Source: Camillea tinctor (Eukaryota > Ascomycota > Sordariomycetes > Xylariales > Xylariaceae). From it: a DNA stretch of 64,000 bases. Below are positions 46,677 to 62,204 of this stretch, piece by piece. The stretch lies in contig MU394070.1 in NCBI GenBank assembly GCA_022578605.1, forward strand, positions 124,001-188,000, read 5' to 3'. The notes under the pieces were generated by a model, which saw nothing but the letters and a program-made list of their open reading frames with translations, did no database searches and was not told where the DNA came from. Every line of letters starts with the position of its first letter. The stretch's first letter is position 1. The position numbers were made by a program, and so were the translations under genes.

Positions 46677-47568
46677 GGTTGTAATCTAGTGGTCTTGGGC
46701 GAGTAGTACTTATAGACAGGTGGCTAGGGCATATACAGGTAATAGGGGGTGGATTGGAGTATATAGAGAGATCAAGATGAGCTTATAGGTGATAATGAGG
46801 ACCGGCGGATAGCTTGTAAGCTATTCTATCTCGCTTAGTTTTATGGGATACTCCCCTCCTTTGTATTGGCAGTGAAGTGTAATGTCTATTCATATACATA
46901 ATGCCTGATACGAAGGCTGGCTGTTGTTCTTGTTTACATGTCAGTCGTAAGTATACAGCGTTCGGTATGCCTTCATGATAGAATATTGACTAGGTTAGGT
47001 AGATAATACTTATAGACCTTCTAGTGCTCATGTCTTCTTCTTTCTATATATAATGTGTATTTTATTTCAATTTAGTGTCCCTTTCCTTTTCGATAATATT
47101 ATAATATTAAAAAGTTGGTGATAGCCGAGCAACATCTAGTATACGTACCTACCTAGGCTATGTAGCTAAGTAATGCAGTTGCACTTTTAGTCCAATAGTA
47201 GCACTTACATAAGTATACAGTGTATTGTAATCATATTTAACAGTATTAGCACAGTACAAGCCAGTCGCGCCCCAGAAAAAGTTCGCGACGGACCCTTTCG
47301 TATCTTTTTGTACCTTTTGGAAGCTCAGAGCTTCTTTTTTCCAACCCAAGAATTTCATATGCGATCCCCAACTTTTCTTTTCTTTTCTTTTTTTTTTTGC
47401 CTTTTCCACACCCGACCTACAATTACACCCCGAACTGCTTAAATTTCTCACTAATAATCCGTAAACAAGAAAAGACAGAAAGGCAATTAAAAATCACCAA
47501 TTCGATATTCCCCAAACGACAAAATCGTATTGTCTAATTTCCGATCTATCAACACTCCCCTCGCAAAC
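46677..47568. other. Intergenic between the transporter and Rvb1
   Basis: No gene is recognised. AT-rich 3' region of the transporter, then a pyrimidine-rich stretch (47330-47400) and A-rich leader sequence just before the Rvb1 start. Confidence 0.5.
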
Positions 47569-49275
<1,707 letters not shown>

Positions 49276-52200
49276 GCAGCGGCATGCCATGATAACAGAG
49301 ACGGCTTGTATGTGTCAGATGATATAGGCAGATGGGAAGGTTTCTAATTGATGGGATGTTTATGACCTTTGCTTTTGCTTTTTTTTTCCCCTTCTTCTCC
49401 TAGGACAGCGGAAAGGAAATGGATTTAACCAAATTTCTCTAATTATTTTTCTAACGGGGTTGCAAATACTTCGAGATTATGCACCACCTCCTCTTCACCC
49501 TACAAGGGAGAGATAACACGATAGTCGGAATAAAAAAAAGAACCAAGAGAGTAAAAAGGAAAATTAATGGTGATCCATCTAGCTGGAAAACAGGAGAATA
49601 AGACAATAAACACAAATGAATTTTATGGTAGAGAAGAGATTAGGGGTTTCGGAGTCTCAACTAAACCAAATGGTTTTCTTATTTTAAAATGTTGGTTTTT
49701 CATCTCTTGGATCAACGGGTAAAAATGCAACAACATGCAAGTCAAAAAGTAAAACAACATCTCATTGATATCTCACTCTCCCCTTAAGGGTTCGTTCGTT
49801 GGGTTGTGTTCATATGTCTATCTACTGTTGCCGTCCGGATATCTAAGCTTTTTTCTTCTTTCCCTTTCAAACATGAGTTTGGTTCCGTAGCATGTATGGA
49901 GATATGAAATTACCAGTACGGCTTAAGGTTACTAGACTAAATAAACTAACCTAGAGCTGCGTGCTACCCGAAACAGAACCAAAAGAACGGATTATGTAAA
50001 CATAGTAAGTAAGTTAGTCCTCTTCAATAACACCTGATGAACGTATCGATTGTGCTACATACAAAGTATAAAGCCTATAATGGGTCCGAGACTTTCTCAT
50101 ATTGCACCTAGTGCTCCCAACTTTGAGTATACGGATGCTATATTACAATTAGCTAGGTTAGTTCCCTTCTTCCATGAGTAAATCTAACCTACGCATACGT
50201 AATTGCTTTCCCACGTGATTGCCGTGAGACAATCTCCACGCTTATTGTACCTACGTACTACAATCAAATAGCATCATGTACGAGTTACCGGAAAACTTAT
50301 AAGTTGGAGCATTGTTGTTTCGGACTCCTGGTGTACATACAACCAACCTTCGTAAACTATGCCAGATTCGGGGCTTCATTGTAAATAATGTTTGGTGCTA
50401 TCTACATTGTTAGGCATTGTTGGCCATGCTTCACACTAAAGTTAGGCCCCTGAGGCATGGGATAAAACCTCCCTTTCCCCTTTGTTGGGTAGCTTTCTTT
50501 GTTCTGGTATTTTTTGGGAGGGGGGAATTCTTTCCGCTAAAGAATAACATTCCTGGAGGAATCTGTAACCCATAACGCTTATATACACTATGTAAAGAGC
50601 AAGGATAACCAACTTTTAAGTGGATAAACGAACACCTTAAATCCAGGGAGGAACACTGTGTGTCTGTGTCGGTATGTATATTATGTGGTTATGCTCCAGC
50701 TAGTGTTACCATGCTCCCTTACCGCGGGTTCTTCTCACCCCTGTACCTGTCTGTACGCCAATAAACCACATATTTCCTTTTTCTATCTAAAATGTAGGAG
50801 GATATGTAGGCTATGTGGGAACACGTTACTTAGTCATCGTTTCGGTGGTGGAAAGGAAAGAGAAAAATATGCATGTATGGAAGCTTGCTGTTCGGTTGCT
50901 TTCTCGGTTAGTTGGTAGTTTCCGTTCCTATACCTCTCTCATCCAACAACTACTACCAACCTGTGTACCTAGGTATGTATCTAGCCTACCACCTATCTTC
51001 CTTCTCCGCCTCTGGCCGAAACTCCACTCTGGAACTTATCGCTGCGCATATCGTATCAGTTTGCTCTAACTTGGCTAACCTAGCCCACTTTACTACCGGT
51101 TGATTAACCTTACCGAAACTGCCTTGACCCCCGTACCCGGCTCGTCTCTCGATGAGGCTGGGAATCTCCGTAGGCTAAAAGAGATAGAATGAGAAAATAC
51201 AGGCTATTGGAAACTTTGGCTTTGTTTACTTGTCACTTATCTCTTGTATTTTTTTTTTCAGCACACGACCGTGGGTTAATCCACATATGTTTGTCTAAAG
51301 CAAAGGCATGTCAAGTATGTATAGGTCCTGTGGCTATGGGGTTAGGCGAGAAGATACACCATAATTATCTTACCCAGGTATCTAGGCATCTACTCATTTT
51401 TTCTTGGGACAGATAAACTACATGGCTAAGCTTCCAACCTAATATGCTGCTGCGAACGGTATATGGAGATAAACCTTGCTTATTATTGTGTAGCGGTAGC
51501 ACAAACACCATGGGGGGACAGAAGGAGGGCAGGGAGGAGGGGTGGTAAGGTAAGGTAAGAAGTGGGAAACAAAGAAATAGCAATAGAAATCTCAACCGCC
51601 ACATGCAACAGCTCAGACTTCAGTATATTCCCGAGACATGACAGCCCACAGCAGGCCAAGGTATGTTCAGTGAGAGGGCTTCCAACAAATTGTGAACGAA
51701 CAGGACGAACGAACGAGCAGCAAGCCACCAGACTTACACGTTTCATACAGGCTACCTCCTGCATAATTATTCCTTCCCTTCACCTCCCTCATAATTTATG
51801 TCGTCACTGGTGCTGCTGACGCTGGTTCTGGTGTTGCTTGCCTGTAGTATGTATATTTGCCGGCAGCATCAAGCGATGTAATCTAGGTATGCAGGTTATT
51901 GTATGTGGGGATGAGAGGCGGTAGGCGCTGGGGGACAACCAACACTTACACGCATACCCGTCCGTAATGTATACCCACATGTAGCATTGCTCCGGCCCGT
52001 GGAATTCTTACCTCTCCGGCTCTGTAAAGAAAGAAGGAAATCCCCAGCCTCACCATAAGGAAGGATGACAAGACCCATATCTTCATACCAAAGCGGTGGT
52101 GAGAACAGGAAAAAATGCGAACAATACAATCAACAACGGACCGCATCACCCCCCGTCCTCGTCTGACCTAGGGTTATGTGTGTTGCTGTTGTCGTGTATG

Positions 52201-53123
52201 CGATGTGCAGAATAGATGGGCGAGTTTCCTAAAGCAAGATCATTGTCTCCATTCATTTATTCTGTCATTCATTAATTATTGAGAGGGGGGAGTGGGTTAA
52301 AGGGGGTGGGTGGATAGTTCCATCTTCAAACAACAAAGAAACAGAGAGACAGGAGAGAAAGGTGAGATAATACCTCAAGAACAAGGAAAATAGAAGAAAA
52401 TAAAGGGACAAGAGAGAGAGCAAAGACTACAACAACAAAAAGAAAAGAAGAGCACAATCCTAACAAGCCCTTAGTCTTCCTTGTTCTGTCTTATCTCTTG
52501 TTTTCCCAGTCTTTATTCATCAAACCCCTTCTCCCCTTCCCCTCCTTCCCTAAAATCTAATCCCATTATCGATCCCGTTCTGGGTGAAAGAAAATACTAT
52601 CCTCTTGTTGTATCCTTTCTCCTAGCCTTGTTTTACCCTATGCCGTATGTCTCTCCTTACCCACCCACCTTCATACATGATCAAGCAATCAACAAGACAC
52701 CATACTGCCAAGCCATTGGTCATTATCCCGCCGTCACTATCACTATTGCCTTGTCACATATGAGAGAAAGGGATTTTATGATCAGATCGAGAGAGAGGGA
52801 GAGGAAAGGAAACAAAAATTTCTAACCATTCGTTGTCTTTTGCCGTAGTCCCGTGGCAAGTCTTTGAAAGGGAAGGACTAGGAAGAAGAAAAAGTGATAG
52901 TTGATTTTATTATTGTCGTCGCCGTATGTATCAACTTACCTATTGTATGTTTAGTTCCATCTTCCTCTTCCCCTTCCACATCAATCCCTGCTCTATCTAC
53001 ACCCCCCCTTTCCCCCGTGTATCCTTCATACTCAAGTCTTAGTAGCCTACCTCCGTTTGTCAGACCGCCCAATAGCCAACCAGCCTAAGTTCGGCTCGAA
53101 CCCCCTTCCCCTCTCATTCAACC
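49276..53123. other. Gene-poor spacer of 3.8 kb; upstream region of the HMG-box gene
   Basis: No gene is recognised. The first part is the 3' side of Rvb1. The rest is probably the long promoter and leader of the HMG-box gene, with CCTAGGTA motifs (near 50970), purine tracts (52330-52450) and pyrimidine tracts (52500-52560, 52960-53010). Short frames such as 50658-50918 and 51483-51764 have no recognisable features. Leader introns or non-coding RNA cannot be excluded. Confidence 0.45.
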
Positions 53124-56100
53124 ATGACCGACGGTACTACTGCTGGTACGACCAGCAACCAACCCCCCAACTCCCCTTCCTCCCCATCGTTATCCTCTCC
53201 TACCGCTAGTGAAAGTGAACGAAAACGAAAACGAAGCAGCTCGTTGACACCGAACCGTGAAGAGACGACGCCAACAGCAACAACGACAACATCGCCAACG
53301 TCATTCTACTCTCTACAGGATCTCCCCAGAAGACCTCGGAGCCAGCCCGCCATGGCCACGAGCGTCTACAAACAACAGACTCACGATATCGGGGGAGGAG
53401 GAAAACCGGCTCCCCCGTCACCACTTCCACTTGGAGATATTGGCCACGACCATCTCTACCCTCCTCCCCTTCCTCCCCCTCCACCTAAGCCGCGCCTTCG
53501 TGATGACCCTTCTATCGTAGAGCCTCCGCCATCTAGGTTGTCTCTGCGAAAGCGAGCAGCCTCTATCGATGTTGAGGAGGCCAATGGCCATCGAAATCAT
53601 AACTATGGTCTCTACACCCCGACCACAGCCCGAGCCGATGATGGCGGGCCTGGTGGAGGACTGGGGGACACAATATGTCTATGCGCTAAAGCACCCAAGG
53701 TCCCCAGACCTCGGAACGGTATGTAAACCTTTTTCTGTTCTCCCCTTTCCTCTTTTTTTTTTTTTTTTTACTCTTTCGCCATGACTTGCCTGAGTTGCTA
53801 TTTCCACACATACACCTACCAAGACAACCCCTTTCTCCTTACCATTTACCTTGGAATTTGCATTCTGTTCTTCTAGGAAGAGTTCATATTTCCTCTTATT
53901 CTTTACCAAGCGTTCCCTGTGCATCCCTCTCCCCCTCGCTCCTTGACGCAGAGAGACTAGAAATCCCTTGTTTGTCTACTCAAGCACGGGCCGAGGGTCT
54001 CAAGGTCCTCCACGTCCTGAGACGGGGCCTCGGATGTGACGACCCTTTGTCCAACGGGCTCTAGGTATTGTGCGTCAAAAGGTCCTAAGTCAAAGGGGGA
54101 GAGAAAGATAGGGGCAAATCCATGAAAGGACTGTCCATTGGAAACACAGGGTTCCTCTTGTTTTGTCCTGATCATATTTGTCTTGTCCCATTTTCCCTTT
54201 CCCACCTGACACGCACGAATCCAATTGAGAGCAAAGGCGGATGGGAAACACAAACCGCAATCCCACACGTTGCCTCCTCATTGAGTCAATGAGTTTCATT
54301 GTTTGATCGAAGACAACAAACAACAAGAAAAGAGACGAGAAGGGGACCTAGAAAAGAGGAAGAGAGAGAAGCCAAAGGAGAAAAAAAGAAGAGAAAAGAG
54401 ACTAAACTGACCTTTGTTGTGTTCTTCAACAGCTTTCATTCTTTATCGACAACATTGGCAAGGCTACATTGCATCCCAGAACCCGGGACTGGCCAACCCC
54501 GATATTTCCAAGCTCATAGGCGAGAAGTGGCGCGCACAGCCCGAGAAAGTGAAAAACGAATGGAAGCAGCTCGCCGAGGAGGAGAAGATCCGCCATCAGC
54601 GCCAGTACCCCGACTACCGATACCAGCCCCGACGCGGCGGCAAGAACGCCAGCGGCAGACCGACGTCCTCGAGCGGCGAGATACCCGGACGCTGTCCCAA
54701 GTGCGGCGGGCGCTACATCGCGACGCCCCGCACGCCGTCGACGCCCTTCAGCGCCGCGACGCCCGTGCCCTCGAACATGCAGCCCTACCTCAACCCCAAC
54801 CCCCGCGTCCTTGAGACGGCCGAGCACCTGCGGCGCGGGTCCGCCTCGAGCAACCTGTCGGTCGACGGCCACGGCCGCCGCTACACGCAGCCGCCCATGC
54901 GCGACTTCGAGGAAGACTACGACATGTCGCCGATGACCGCCGCGCCCCCCGACACGAAGCGCCGCCGCTACAACGGCCCGCAGGTGTTCATCCCCGGCTC
55001 CCCGCCCATGGGCTACATGCCCGTGGACCCGCGCTACCGGCGGCCTTCGGTCGGCGGCCCGCCCCCCCTGTCGGCCACCGGCTACGGACCTGGCCCGGGC
55101 CCCTTGCCGCGCCCGCCCCTGCCCTACCGCCCACCCGCTCACCCCCAGCAGCAAATGCAGCCCCCGCCCCGCCCGTCCGTGTCCTACCAGGCCCAGACCC
55201 CCGCGCGCCCCGCCCCCGGCTTCGACGAGTCCCTGCGCCTGCCCCCGCTGCAGACCCAAGTCCCGGGGTCGCCCCCGACCGGCCTGGGTATCGTGCGCCA
55301 ACCGCCGCCGCCGCCGCCGCCGCAGCCCACGCGCTGGCCGTTCCTGCTCAAGCTCGAGGTGCTGCGGTCGATCAGCGCGCCGCTGAGGCCCGGCGCGGGG
55401 CTCGCGTTCGAGACCCGCGGGCCCATCATAGCGGTCGAGGGGACGGGACTGCTGGGGGAGGTCGCGGGCGTGGTGGAGAAGGCGCTGGGGGTGTCGGGCG
55501 AGTACGCGGTGCGGACGTGGGCTGATGAGAGTGGGGCGCTGCACCCGGGGGGTGGTAGCAGTAATAGCAGTAATGGGGAGGAGGGAGGGAGGGGGAACAG
55601 TCACCAGCATAGCAATAGCGTGGGCAGCAGCGGGGGCAAGAGCACGTCTTCGGCCGAGGGCAAGAAGCCGTCGCTGCTGAGCCCCATCGCGCACTACATG
55701 GCGCGCATGCTGAGATGGCATAAGGTCTCCGAGGAGCTGGTGCGCTATGTGACCACGCACCCTGCCGCGGAGGAGGACAAGGGCGCGAAAAATGAGCCGG
55801 CGCGGAAGAAGACCCCCGTGGCCGTCCTCGCCGACGGGTACAGTCTCTCGTACTCCGACCGCTACGCGGCCGCGCTGCACGTCAGCGACGCGTACCGCGC
55901 CGACGACCACTGGCAGTGGGTAGCCACGCTGTGGCGCGGGATCGTGGCCGCCGATCTGACGGTGTACGTCAAGCGGGAGGCGCCCGCCTCTGCTGCTGCT
56001 GCTTCTTCTCCCCCTTCTGCGTCCTCGCCAAACAGCAGCAATGCCGCGGATAAGAGTAATAGTTGTGTCGAGTTCGCGAACCCCGCGGTGTTGGTCCTGC

Positions 56101-56243
56101 GCGTGGGACCCACGGGCGGCTTGGATGAGAAGATCGAGAGGAGGCTGGGCTTCGAGATCATGGAGTGGGTGCGTGGGGGGAGTTACCAGAGCGGGTTTGC
56201 TGGTGGGGGTGTGCTGCCGGCGGTGGGAGGAGAGGGGAGGTGA
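53124..56243 (+). CDS. HMG-box transcription factor (Rox1-like box)
   Basis: Two exons, 53124-53718 and 54433-56243, give 801 aa. The 714-nt intron has a GTATGT donor, a CTGAC branch-like site and a CAG acceptor, and interrupts the HMG box after PKVPRPRN. The box (about residues 193-265) continues AFILYRQHWQGYIASQNP and ISKLIGEKWRAQPEKVKNEW, then YPDYRYQPRR. This is the sequence-specific MATA_HMG/Rox1 type. After the box comes a CPKCGGRY Cys pair, Pro-rich low-complexity sequence (residues ~300-430), then a folded-looking C-terminal region (RWPFLLKLEVLRSISAPLRP and later HYMARMLRWHKVSEELVRYV), separated by Ser/Asn-rich linkers. Such fungal HMG proteins regulate development, mating or respiration genes; the target here is unknown. 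The first-exon sequence is disordered and Ser/Pro-rich. Confidence 0.87.
53991..54033 (+). repeat. Inverted repeat inside the long HMG-box intron
   Basis: CCGAGG, then GTCTCA, pair with TGAGAC and CCTCGG across a loop of about 15 nt and a small G bulge. This GC-rich hairpin stands out in the otherwise pyrimidine-rich 714-nt intron. It might affect splicing or be chance. Confidence 0.5.
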
Positions 56244-57367
56244 AGGGGGGGAGGGAAGAGATAAGACATTAAGGGGAGGGATATTTTGAAGGATGAAAAA
56301 GACGGGATGGTGTTATGTTTTTTTTTTCTTCCAAGTTTTTCCTTTCCATGTCTTTCATCTTTTTGATGTTCTCATACATAGTAGGATGAAACGTATTATT
56401 TTTTTTGGGAGGAAAGTATCAAAGTTTGAATAGATAGATGGATAGGATCTATGTATGTAAGTTTCTGTATGTATTCATGTATGTATGTATAAATGGATTA
56501 TATGTATGTAAGTTCGTATGGGAAATTGAGGTGTTCATACATAAGCAAGAAGTTAACAACTGCCCAAGTTAGATATGAACTTGGCGTACCTCAGACAAGG
56601 AGAGAAAGGGAGAGAGACACACGCGGGATTGGATACACCGCTGCTGTGGTCTTATACGATTATCTCCCTATCCCCTGATCATCAACCTCCCTTTTTAGAT
56701 TTATAGAGGAGAAGTTTGTGTCTTGATGTCACGCGGATGATTTCCTGTGATCTAGGTCAGAGTGGGACTTAGACATGTAAGTGAGACAGACCTACATCGT
56801 GGGGCTTTCTGGGTAAGAACGCGCTCGGGTTGGTTATAGATAAATAGCTCTAGTCTAAGATTCTTCTGAGGGAGAGGACTTAAACATAGCAATTGAAGGG
56901 AGGAGAGTAGCCATAAATTGTATTACATTTTGTTAAAAAAATAAAAAATAAAAAAGAGGGAAAAAAAGGTTTCTTCAGTGTTAGTTGTAGGTAGGTGATA
57001 ACTTATGCAAGTAGTATAGCATAGATAGGAGAGATGCGATGAAGTAGACCCACAGTCCTGTATGGGTAACGGAAACACAGTGTTTCTCCGGGGTAATTCC
57101 GGCATCAACATGTCCATGCGCGTTACCCACCTGAAGGTAAGCTGCACCCCAGTAAGTTATAGGTACGTACCTTAAACGCGTTACACCCCTAACAAAGGAG
57201 CTCCAACTCTAAATCCAAACGTCACAATTTTGAATTTCAACCAAAGCTTCTTTTCTACCCATTACAATAACCATCACCATAACCATAACTCCTCAACTTC
57301 ACCCCCAATACACTAATTAATTATGTTATGACCTCTCCCAGCCTGTCACTAATCCCCCTAGCTCAAC
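56244..57367. other. Intergenic; dynactin upstream region
   Basis: No gene is recognised. It has TATGTATG-type repeats (56450-56520), an A-rich tract (56930-56965) and the AACCAT-type repeat close to the dynactin start. Confidence 0.5.
57260..57289 (+). repeat. AACCAT-type imperfect repeat upstream of dynactin
   Basis: The sequence contains CCATTACAATAACCATCACC followed by two CATAAC units. It aligns at roughly 28 of 31 positions with the minus-strand repeat upstream of the ING gene (3043-3080), in the same orientation to its gene and about 80-110 nt before the start codon. Confidence 0.6.
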
Positions 57368-60300
57368 ATGTCCGAATACATAGTTGGGCAGACAATCCAG
57401 CTTAACGATGGCCGCAATGCCGTTATCCGCTTTGTCGGACAGGCACATTTCGCCCCTGGAGACTGGATAGGTGTCGAGCTTGAAGATGAGAGCGGGAAGA
57501 ACGATGGATCCGTGCAGGGCGAGCGGTACTTCGACTGCTCACCCGGCAAGGGCATGTTCGTGAGGCCAATGGCCGTATCCGCCGTGCTTGCTGCCCCCCC
57601 ACCGAGAGTTCCCCCCGGTCGAAGACCATCGCGGGCCAACACTGGTGGTGCTGGTGCTGCCACTGGTCTTGCACGCCCAGGCTCCAGGTCCGATGTGAAC
57701 GTGGGCAAGCGTAAGAGTCTTAATGCCCCGAGTCCGAGTCCTGTTCCTAGGGCTTCCCGGCCTTCTAGTATATCCAGGGTGCGTATTGTGAGCTATTATA
57801 TCCCCTCTAACCTCCCCCTACTACAACAATTAGCGCTAATTGCTACGGCATGCAGAGTCCTACAAAATCACCCACTAAGCAACTTGGAACCGCCACATCG
57901 AGCAATGCCACTTCTCGAACCGGCACTCCCTCCAACATTCGTGGTACTGGCGTTGGTGCGCGAAATCGAGGCTCGGTCGGTGGGGGGAGAACCTCCATGG
58001 GCCCACCAGCACTACCTTCGGCTGGAGCGAGACGACAACCCTCTACTTCATCGGCCGCAGTTACAAGAGCTGGGCCTGCGAGGCCGCGGGTGTCTACCGG
58101 CCCTGCCCGAGGGCCCGTACGTCCACCATCGGGGCGGGTACCGTCTGGGGAATCGCTATCGGGGAATGAAGGTGGGAACAAATCCGATGTCAACTCCCCA
58201 CTCAAGAGTGATGGAGAAACCATCAGCCCACTCACGGCGAGGTCAAAAACCATGGAAAAACTCACTTCAGGAGGCAGCTCTGCCAAAACACCCGCTAGTG
58301 CGTCTTCTCGAGGACCTGCTAGTGGCGGATCCACTCGGTCTACCGCGAGCAATGCTGTCTCTCGGGAAAACGAGGACCTGAAGGCTAAGCTGAAAGTTCT
58401 CGAACGGAAGAGGGCAGAAGACCGCGAAAAGATCAAAGAGGTCGAGAGGCTCCAGGAGCAACGTGACAAGTTCGAGAGCATCAACAAGAAGATCGAGAGC
58501 AAGTTCCAGCAGGTCACCCAGGAGAATATAGGTCTACGCAAACAACTGAAAGAGGCGGAGGAGAAATTGGAGTCGGTAGAGAATCTGCAGTCCGAGCACG
58601 ACGCAGTTATGGAGCTGGCTACCCTGGACCGAGAGATGGCCGAAGAGACCGCCGAGGTGCTGAAGGTTGAGTGCGAGGCCTTGAAGCAGAAGGCAGAGGA
58701 ACTAGAGCTGGAAGTAGAGATCCTACGTGAGGAGAATGCGGAATATTCTAAGGGCATGTCTCCCGAGGAGAGAGCGAGCACGGGCTGGCTACAGATGGAG
58801 AGGAACAATGAACGACTGCGCGAAGCTCTCATCAGGTTGCGGGATATTACCCAGCAGCAGGATGAAGAGAACAAGGCCCAGATTAAGTCACTAGAGGAGA
58901 GCCTAGAGGAATTTGATGCTGTCAAGGAACAATATGAGATCGCTAAGGAGAAGCTGCTGGAATCAGAATCGCGTGCCGAAGACCTCCGACAACAGCTCGA
59001 CGATAACTTGGGGGCTGAGGCTATGATCGAGCAGCTCAGCTACGAGAAGCTCGCGCAGTCCGAGCAGATTAACGAACTGAAGGCCGTGATCGATGATCTT
59101 GAAGCCCTCAAGGAAATCAATGATGAGCTTGAGATCAATCACGTACAAAACGAAAAGGAGATGCAGGAAGAGCTGGATTTCCGGGACACTGTCATCGCCG
59201 AACAAGTTCGCAGAGCTACTGAAAAGGATGATGCCATTAGTGATCTAGAATACACTCTGTCTCGGTTCCGAGAGCTTGTTACGAACCTCCAGACAGATCT
59301 TGAGGATATTCGTGCCTCCCACGCAGTCAACGAGGCCGAGGCCGAGCAGCTGAATAGCAAATCTAGGGCTATGATGGACCTCAACCAGAAGCTTCAGATC
59401 TCAGCCGCCAAGACCCAGGTCAAGACCATCGACTTGGAACTTCAGCGTATGGATGCCCTAGAAGCGCAGCAGCATCTCGATATCGTCAAGTTGTTCTTGC
59501 CTGAAAGCTTTTCCGCCGATCGCGATTCTGTTTTGGCCTTGCTACGGTTCGGCCGGTTGGCTTTCAAGGCGAATTTGCTGCACGGCTTTGTCAAGGAACG
59601 TATCAGCGCCCCGCCACACCCCGGGCACGAGGACGACCTCTTTGCTGGCTGCGATGCTTTGGATAAGCTTACCTGGGTTTCTTCCATGTGTGATCGGTTT
59701 GTCAATGCTATTAGCCACTGTTCCCTGGAAGAGTTTGCCAAGTACGAGGGCGCACTATACGAATTGGAACCTGTTGAGAGAGCTTTGAATTCTTGGATTG
59801 ATGGTCTCCGGCGGGATGAGCTGAAGGAGAAGCAATGCGCAAGCGAGCTGTCACGCACTATCGCTCTCATGACACACCTAGCCGAGGTCCACATTTCCCA
59901 GGGATTGGAGAGCTTCGCGGACGAGATCCAGATGAAGGCAGTGCTGATGCAGAGCCATTTGGAATCGGCTGCCATGGCTTTTGGTGTCGTGAGGGAGATG
60001 GTTCAACGAGCTGTACCGGCCAGTGGCGAGGATGATGAGCTCGCTCAGCACTTCTCTAGGAGAACCGAAGCGGTCGTTAGTCAGACTCGGAGCACTAAGG
60101 TTATTGTATCCAAGGCCGTCCGGTCTTTGGAAGATCTGAGGGCTAGGTCATTGGTTCTTACTCCCGATACTGCCGAGGTTTTTGAGCAGTGTGAATCTGC
60201 AAGCCGAGACCTTGTCGAAATGTCGCGCAAGATTGGCACCGAACTACACGTGCTACTAAGCGAGGAAGGCCGAGCCGAGCCATACACCTATACGGACGTG

Positions 60301-61446
60301 CAGAACACCATCCAGCGTACGGTTATGAACGACTTTGCATCCGCCGAGTCTGATCTCTTCTCTACTTACTTCTCCAAGCTCCGCGTCCTTACTGGCCAGG
60401 TTACCGACCTTGCTGCAGTTTGCGGCGACCTGTCCCAGACACAAGAATTTGAGCGGAGCCAAGCACCTTGGATCCTCCGAGCGCATGAGCTTAAGGCGCT
60501 TAAGACCATCCCAGTCGATGCAGAAGAGGAGCTCCGTCAACTTAAGGAACACTACAACGAGGCCCGGCGTGCCATTGCCCTTCGCGACGAGAACCTTAGC
60601 ACGGCTACTCTTCGTATCGAGACGCTCGAAGCCCGCATGCGCGATGCCCACGCCAAGACGTCTCGGATTGCGGATCTGGAGGCGCAGATCGTGGAGGCCC
60701 AGGAACGCGTGGCCAGCCTCAAGAAGGATATCGAGCAGCAGGATCGCGAGGCCAAGACCCTCGAGGCCGACCGCGACAAGTGGAAGAAGATTGCCGGCGA
60801 CAGCCGGGCCTTTGGCGACGCAGCCGACGCGGCTGGGGCTAAGGCGGGTCAGGAGCGTGCAGTGGCTACGGCCCGCGAGATGGACGCGCTCAAGAGCGAG
60901 ATTGCCAGCCTGCAGGCGGCGGTGCGATATCTGCGCGAGGACAATCGCCGCGCGCGTGTCACAGAGCAGCACCGGTACGATTGGCTCTCAGAACCGCTCA
61001 GGAAACCCAAGCCGGCGGCAGAGCAGCGCAAGGCGCTCGTCGCGGCCGAGGGCAAGGACGCGCTCGGCGAGCTGCTCAAGATGGCGACGTCGGCACGCTT
61101 CTTCGATCTCTCTACCCTGCCGGCGGACAAGATGGCCTGGCGCCCGGCCAAGGCTACGCCGCAGTACCACGCCGCCCGACAGGCGGAGGATCTGGCCGCG
61201 TGGAAGAGTTGGCACGCTGCCGTCGTGCAGAAGACCCAGATGGTCCGCGCAGCACAGGAACAGCACCAGGGGCACAGGTCAGGGGATAGCGAGCGTGCGG
61301 TAATGAGAAGGGCGGCGGCGAGGCTGCAGATCAGGCTCCCTGATGCGGAGGGCAAGATTATCCCTGGCGTGACCGGTGAAGGGGGCGTGCAGATTGTGGG
61401 ATCAAGGGAGTGGGAAGGGTTGAGCGGGAGGGTTGCTGTTGTTTGA
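57368..61446 (+). CDS. Dynactin subunit 1 (p150Glued)
   Basis: Two exons, 57368-57778 and 57856-61446, give 1333 aa, the usual size for fungal p150Glued (ro-3/nudM/NIP100 type). Intron 57779-57855 has a GTGCGT donor and a CAG acceptor, and both exons are phase 0. An N-terminal CAP-Gly domain (about residues 3-70) shows GDWIGVELEDESGKNDGSVQ and YFDCSPGKGMFVRP. A basic Ser/Pro linker follows. Coiled coil runs from about residue 308 to 650, then the dynactin domain (LFLPESFSADRDSVLALLRF; CDALDKLTWVSSMCDRFVNA), then more coiled coil to about residue 1170. Family knowledge: it links dynein to microtubules and cargo, and is needed for nuclear distribution in hyphae. The context suggests nothing further. 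Confidence 0.95.
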
Positions 61447-62204
61447 AAGAAAAAGGGGTTGGGTGTAATGTAGAATACCACTTGAGAAAACGATTTGAAA
61501 GGAAAGGAGAAAAAACAAGAGGGGAAAAGTAGAGAGAAGGATGATAAGCCAAGGAGAAGAAAAGAAGAAGAGAAGGGATGAGATGATATCATGAGATAGG
61601 GATGATGAGATGAGATGAGATAGGAGGTTTTTTTTTCCTAAAAGAATATGAGAAAAAGAAAAGAAGAAGGGGAGAGAGAAAGAGAGAGAGAGAGAAAAGG
61701 GGAGGATGATGTTTTTGATGTTCTGTTTTGATAGATACCCTTTAACTTCTTCCTACTACGTAACCTACGACTTTATTGTCTACTCATACACCAATTATTT
61801 AACCTACATCACATCTTTCCTGCTATACTTTTGGTTGTCTACTTACTTCTCGGTCTTGCAATCCCAACCCCTTCCTATGTTGCTGCTATTTTTTTATCAG
61901 ATCTTTTTACTATGGCTTACTAGCTAGGAGGCATTGTTGTGCGTACCTAGTATAGTGCGTACGGTAGTTGTTCGTTCAGATTTGAGTAGAATTGAGTTTT
62001 GTTGGTTTTTCTTCATTACAGACTCGATTGAGCATAGGAAGGCAGGTAGGTTAGGGACTTGTGATAGCATCTTCCTCTACGTGACGATAGTTGATTATGT
62101 AAAGTTTGCCTTTTTCTTTTTCCCCTTTCTTTCCTTTCCTCCCTTTTCAACTTTACCTCCTCCCCCTTTTCTTTCTTTAAAATAAAAATCCTGCTCAAGA
62201 TCCC
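61447..62204. other. Spacer between convergent dynactin and SRP19 genes
   Basis: No gene is seen. It is the joint 3' region of both genes, with GAGATGAGAT/GAGAGA purine repeats (61585-61705) and a pyrimidine tract (62110-62180). Confidence 0.55.

Noticed and set aside
54426..55910. 494-codon minus-strand open frame opposite the HMG-box gene
   Set aside because: It is the reverse complement of a very GC-rich exon with a convincing protein on the plus strand. The frame gives only Arg/Gly/His-rich sequence without domains.
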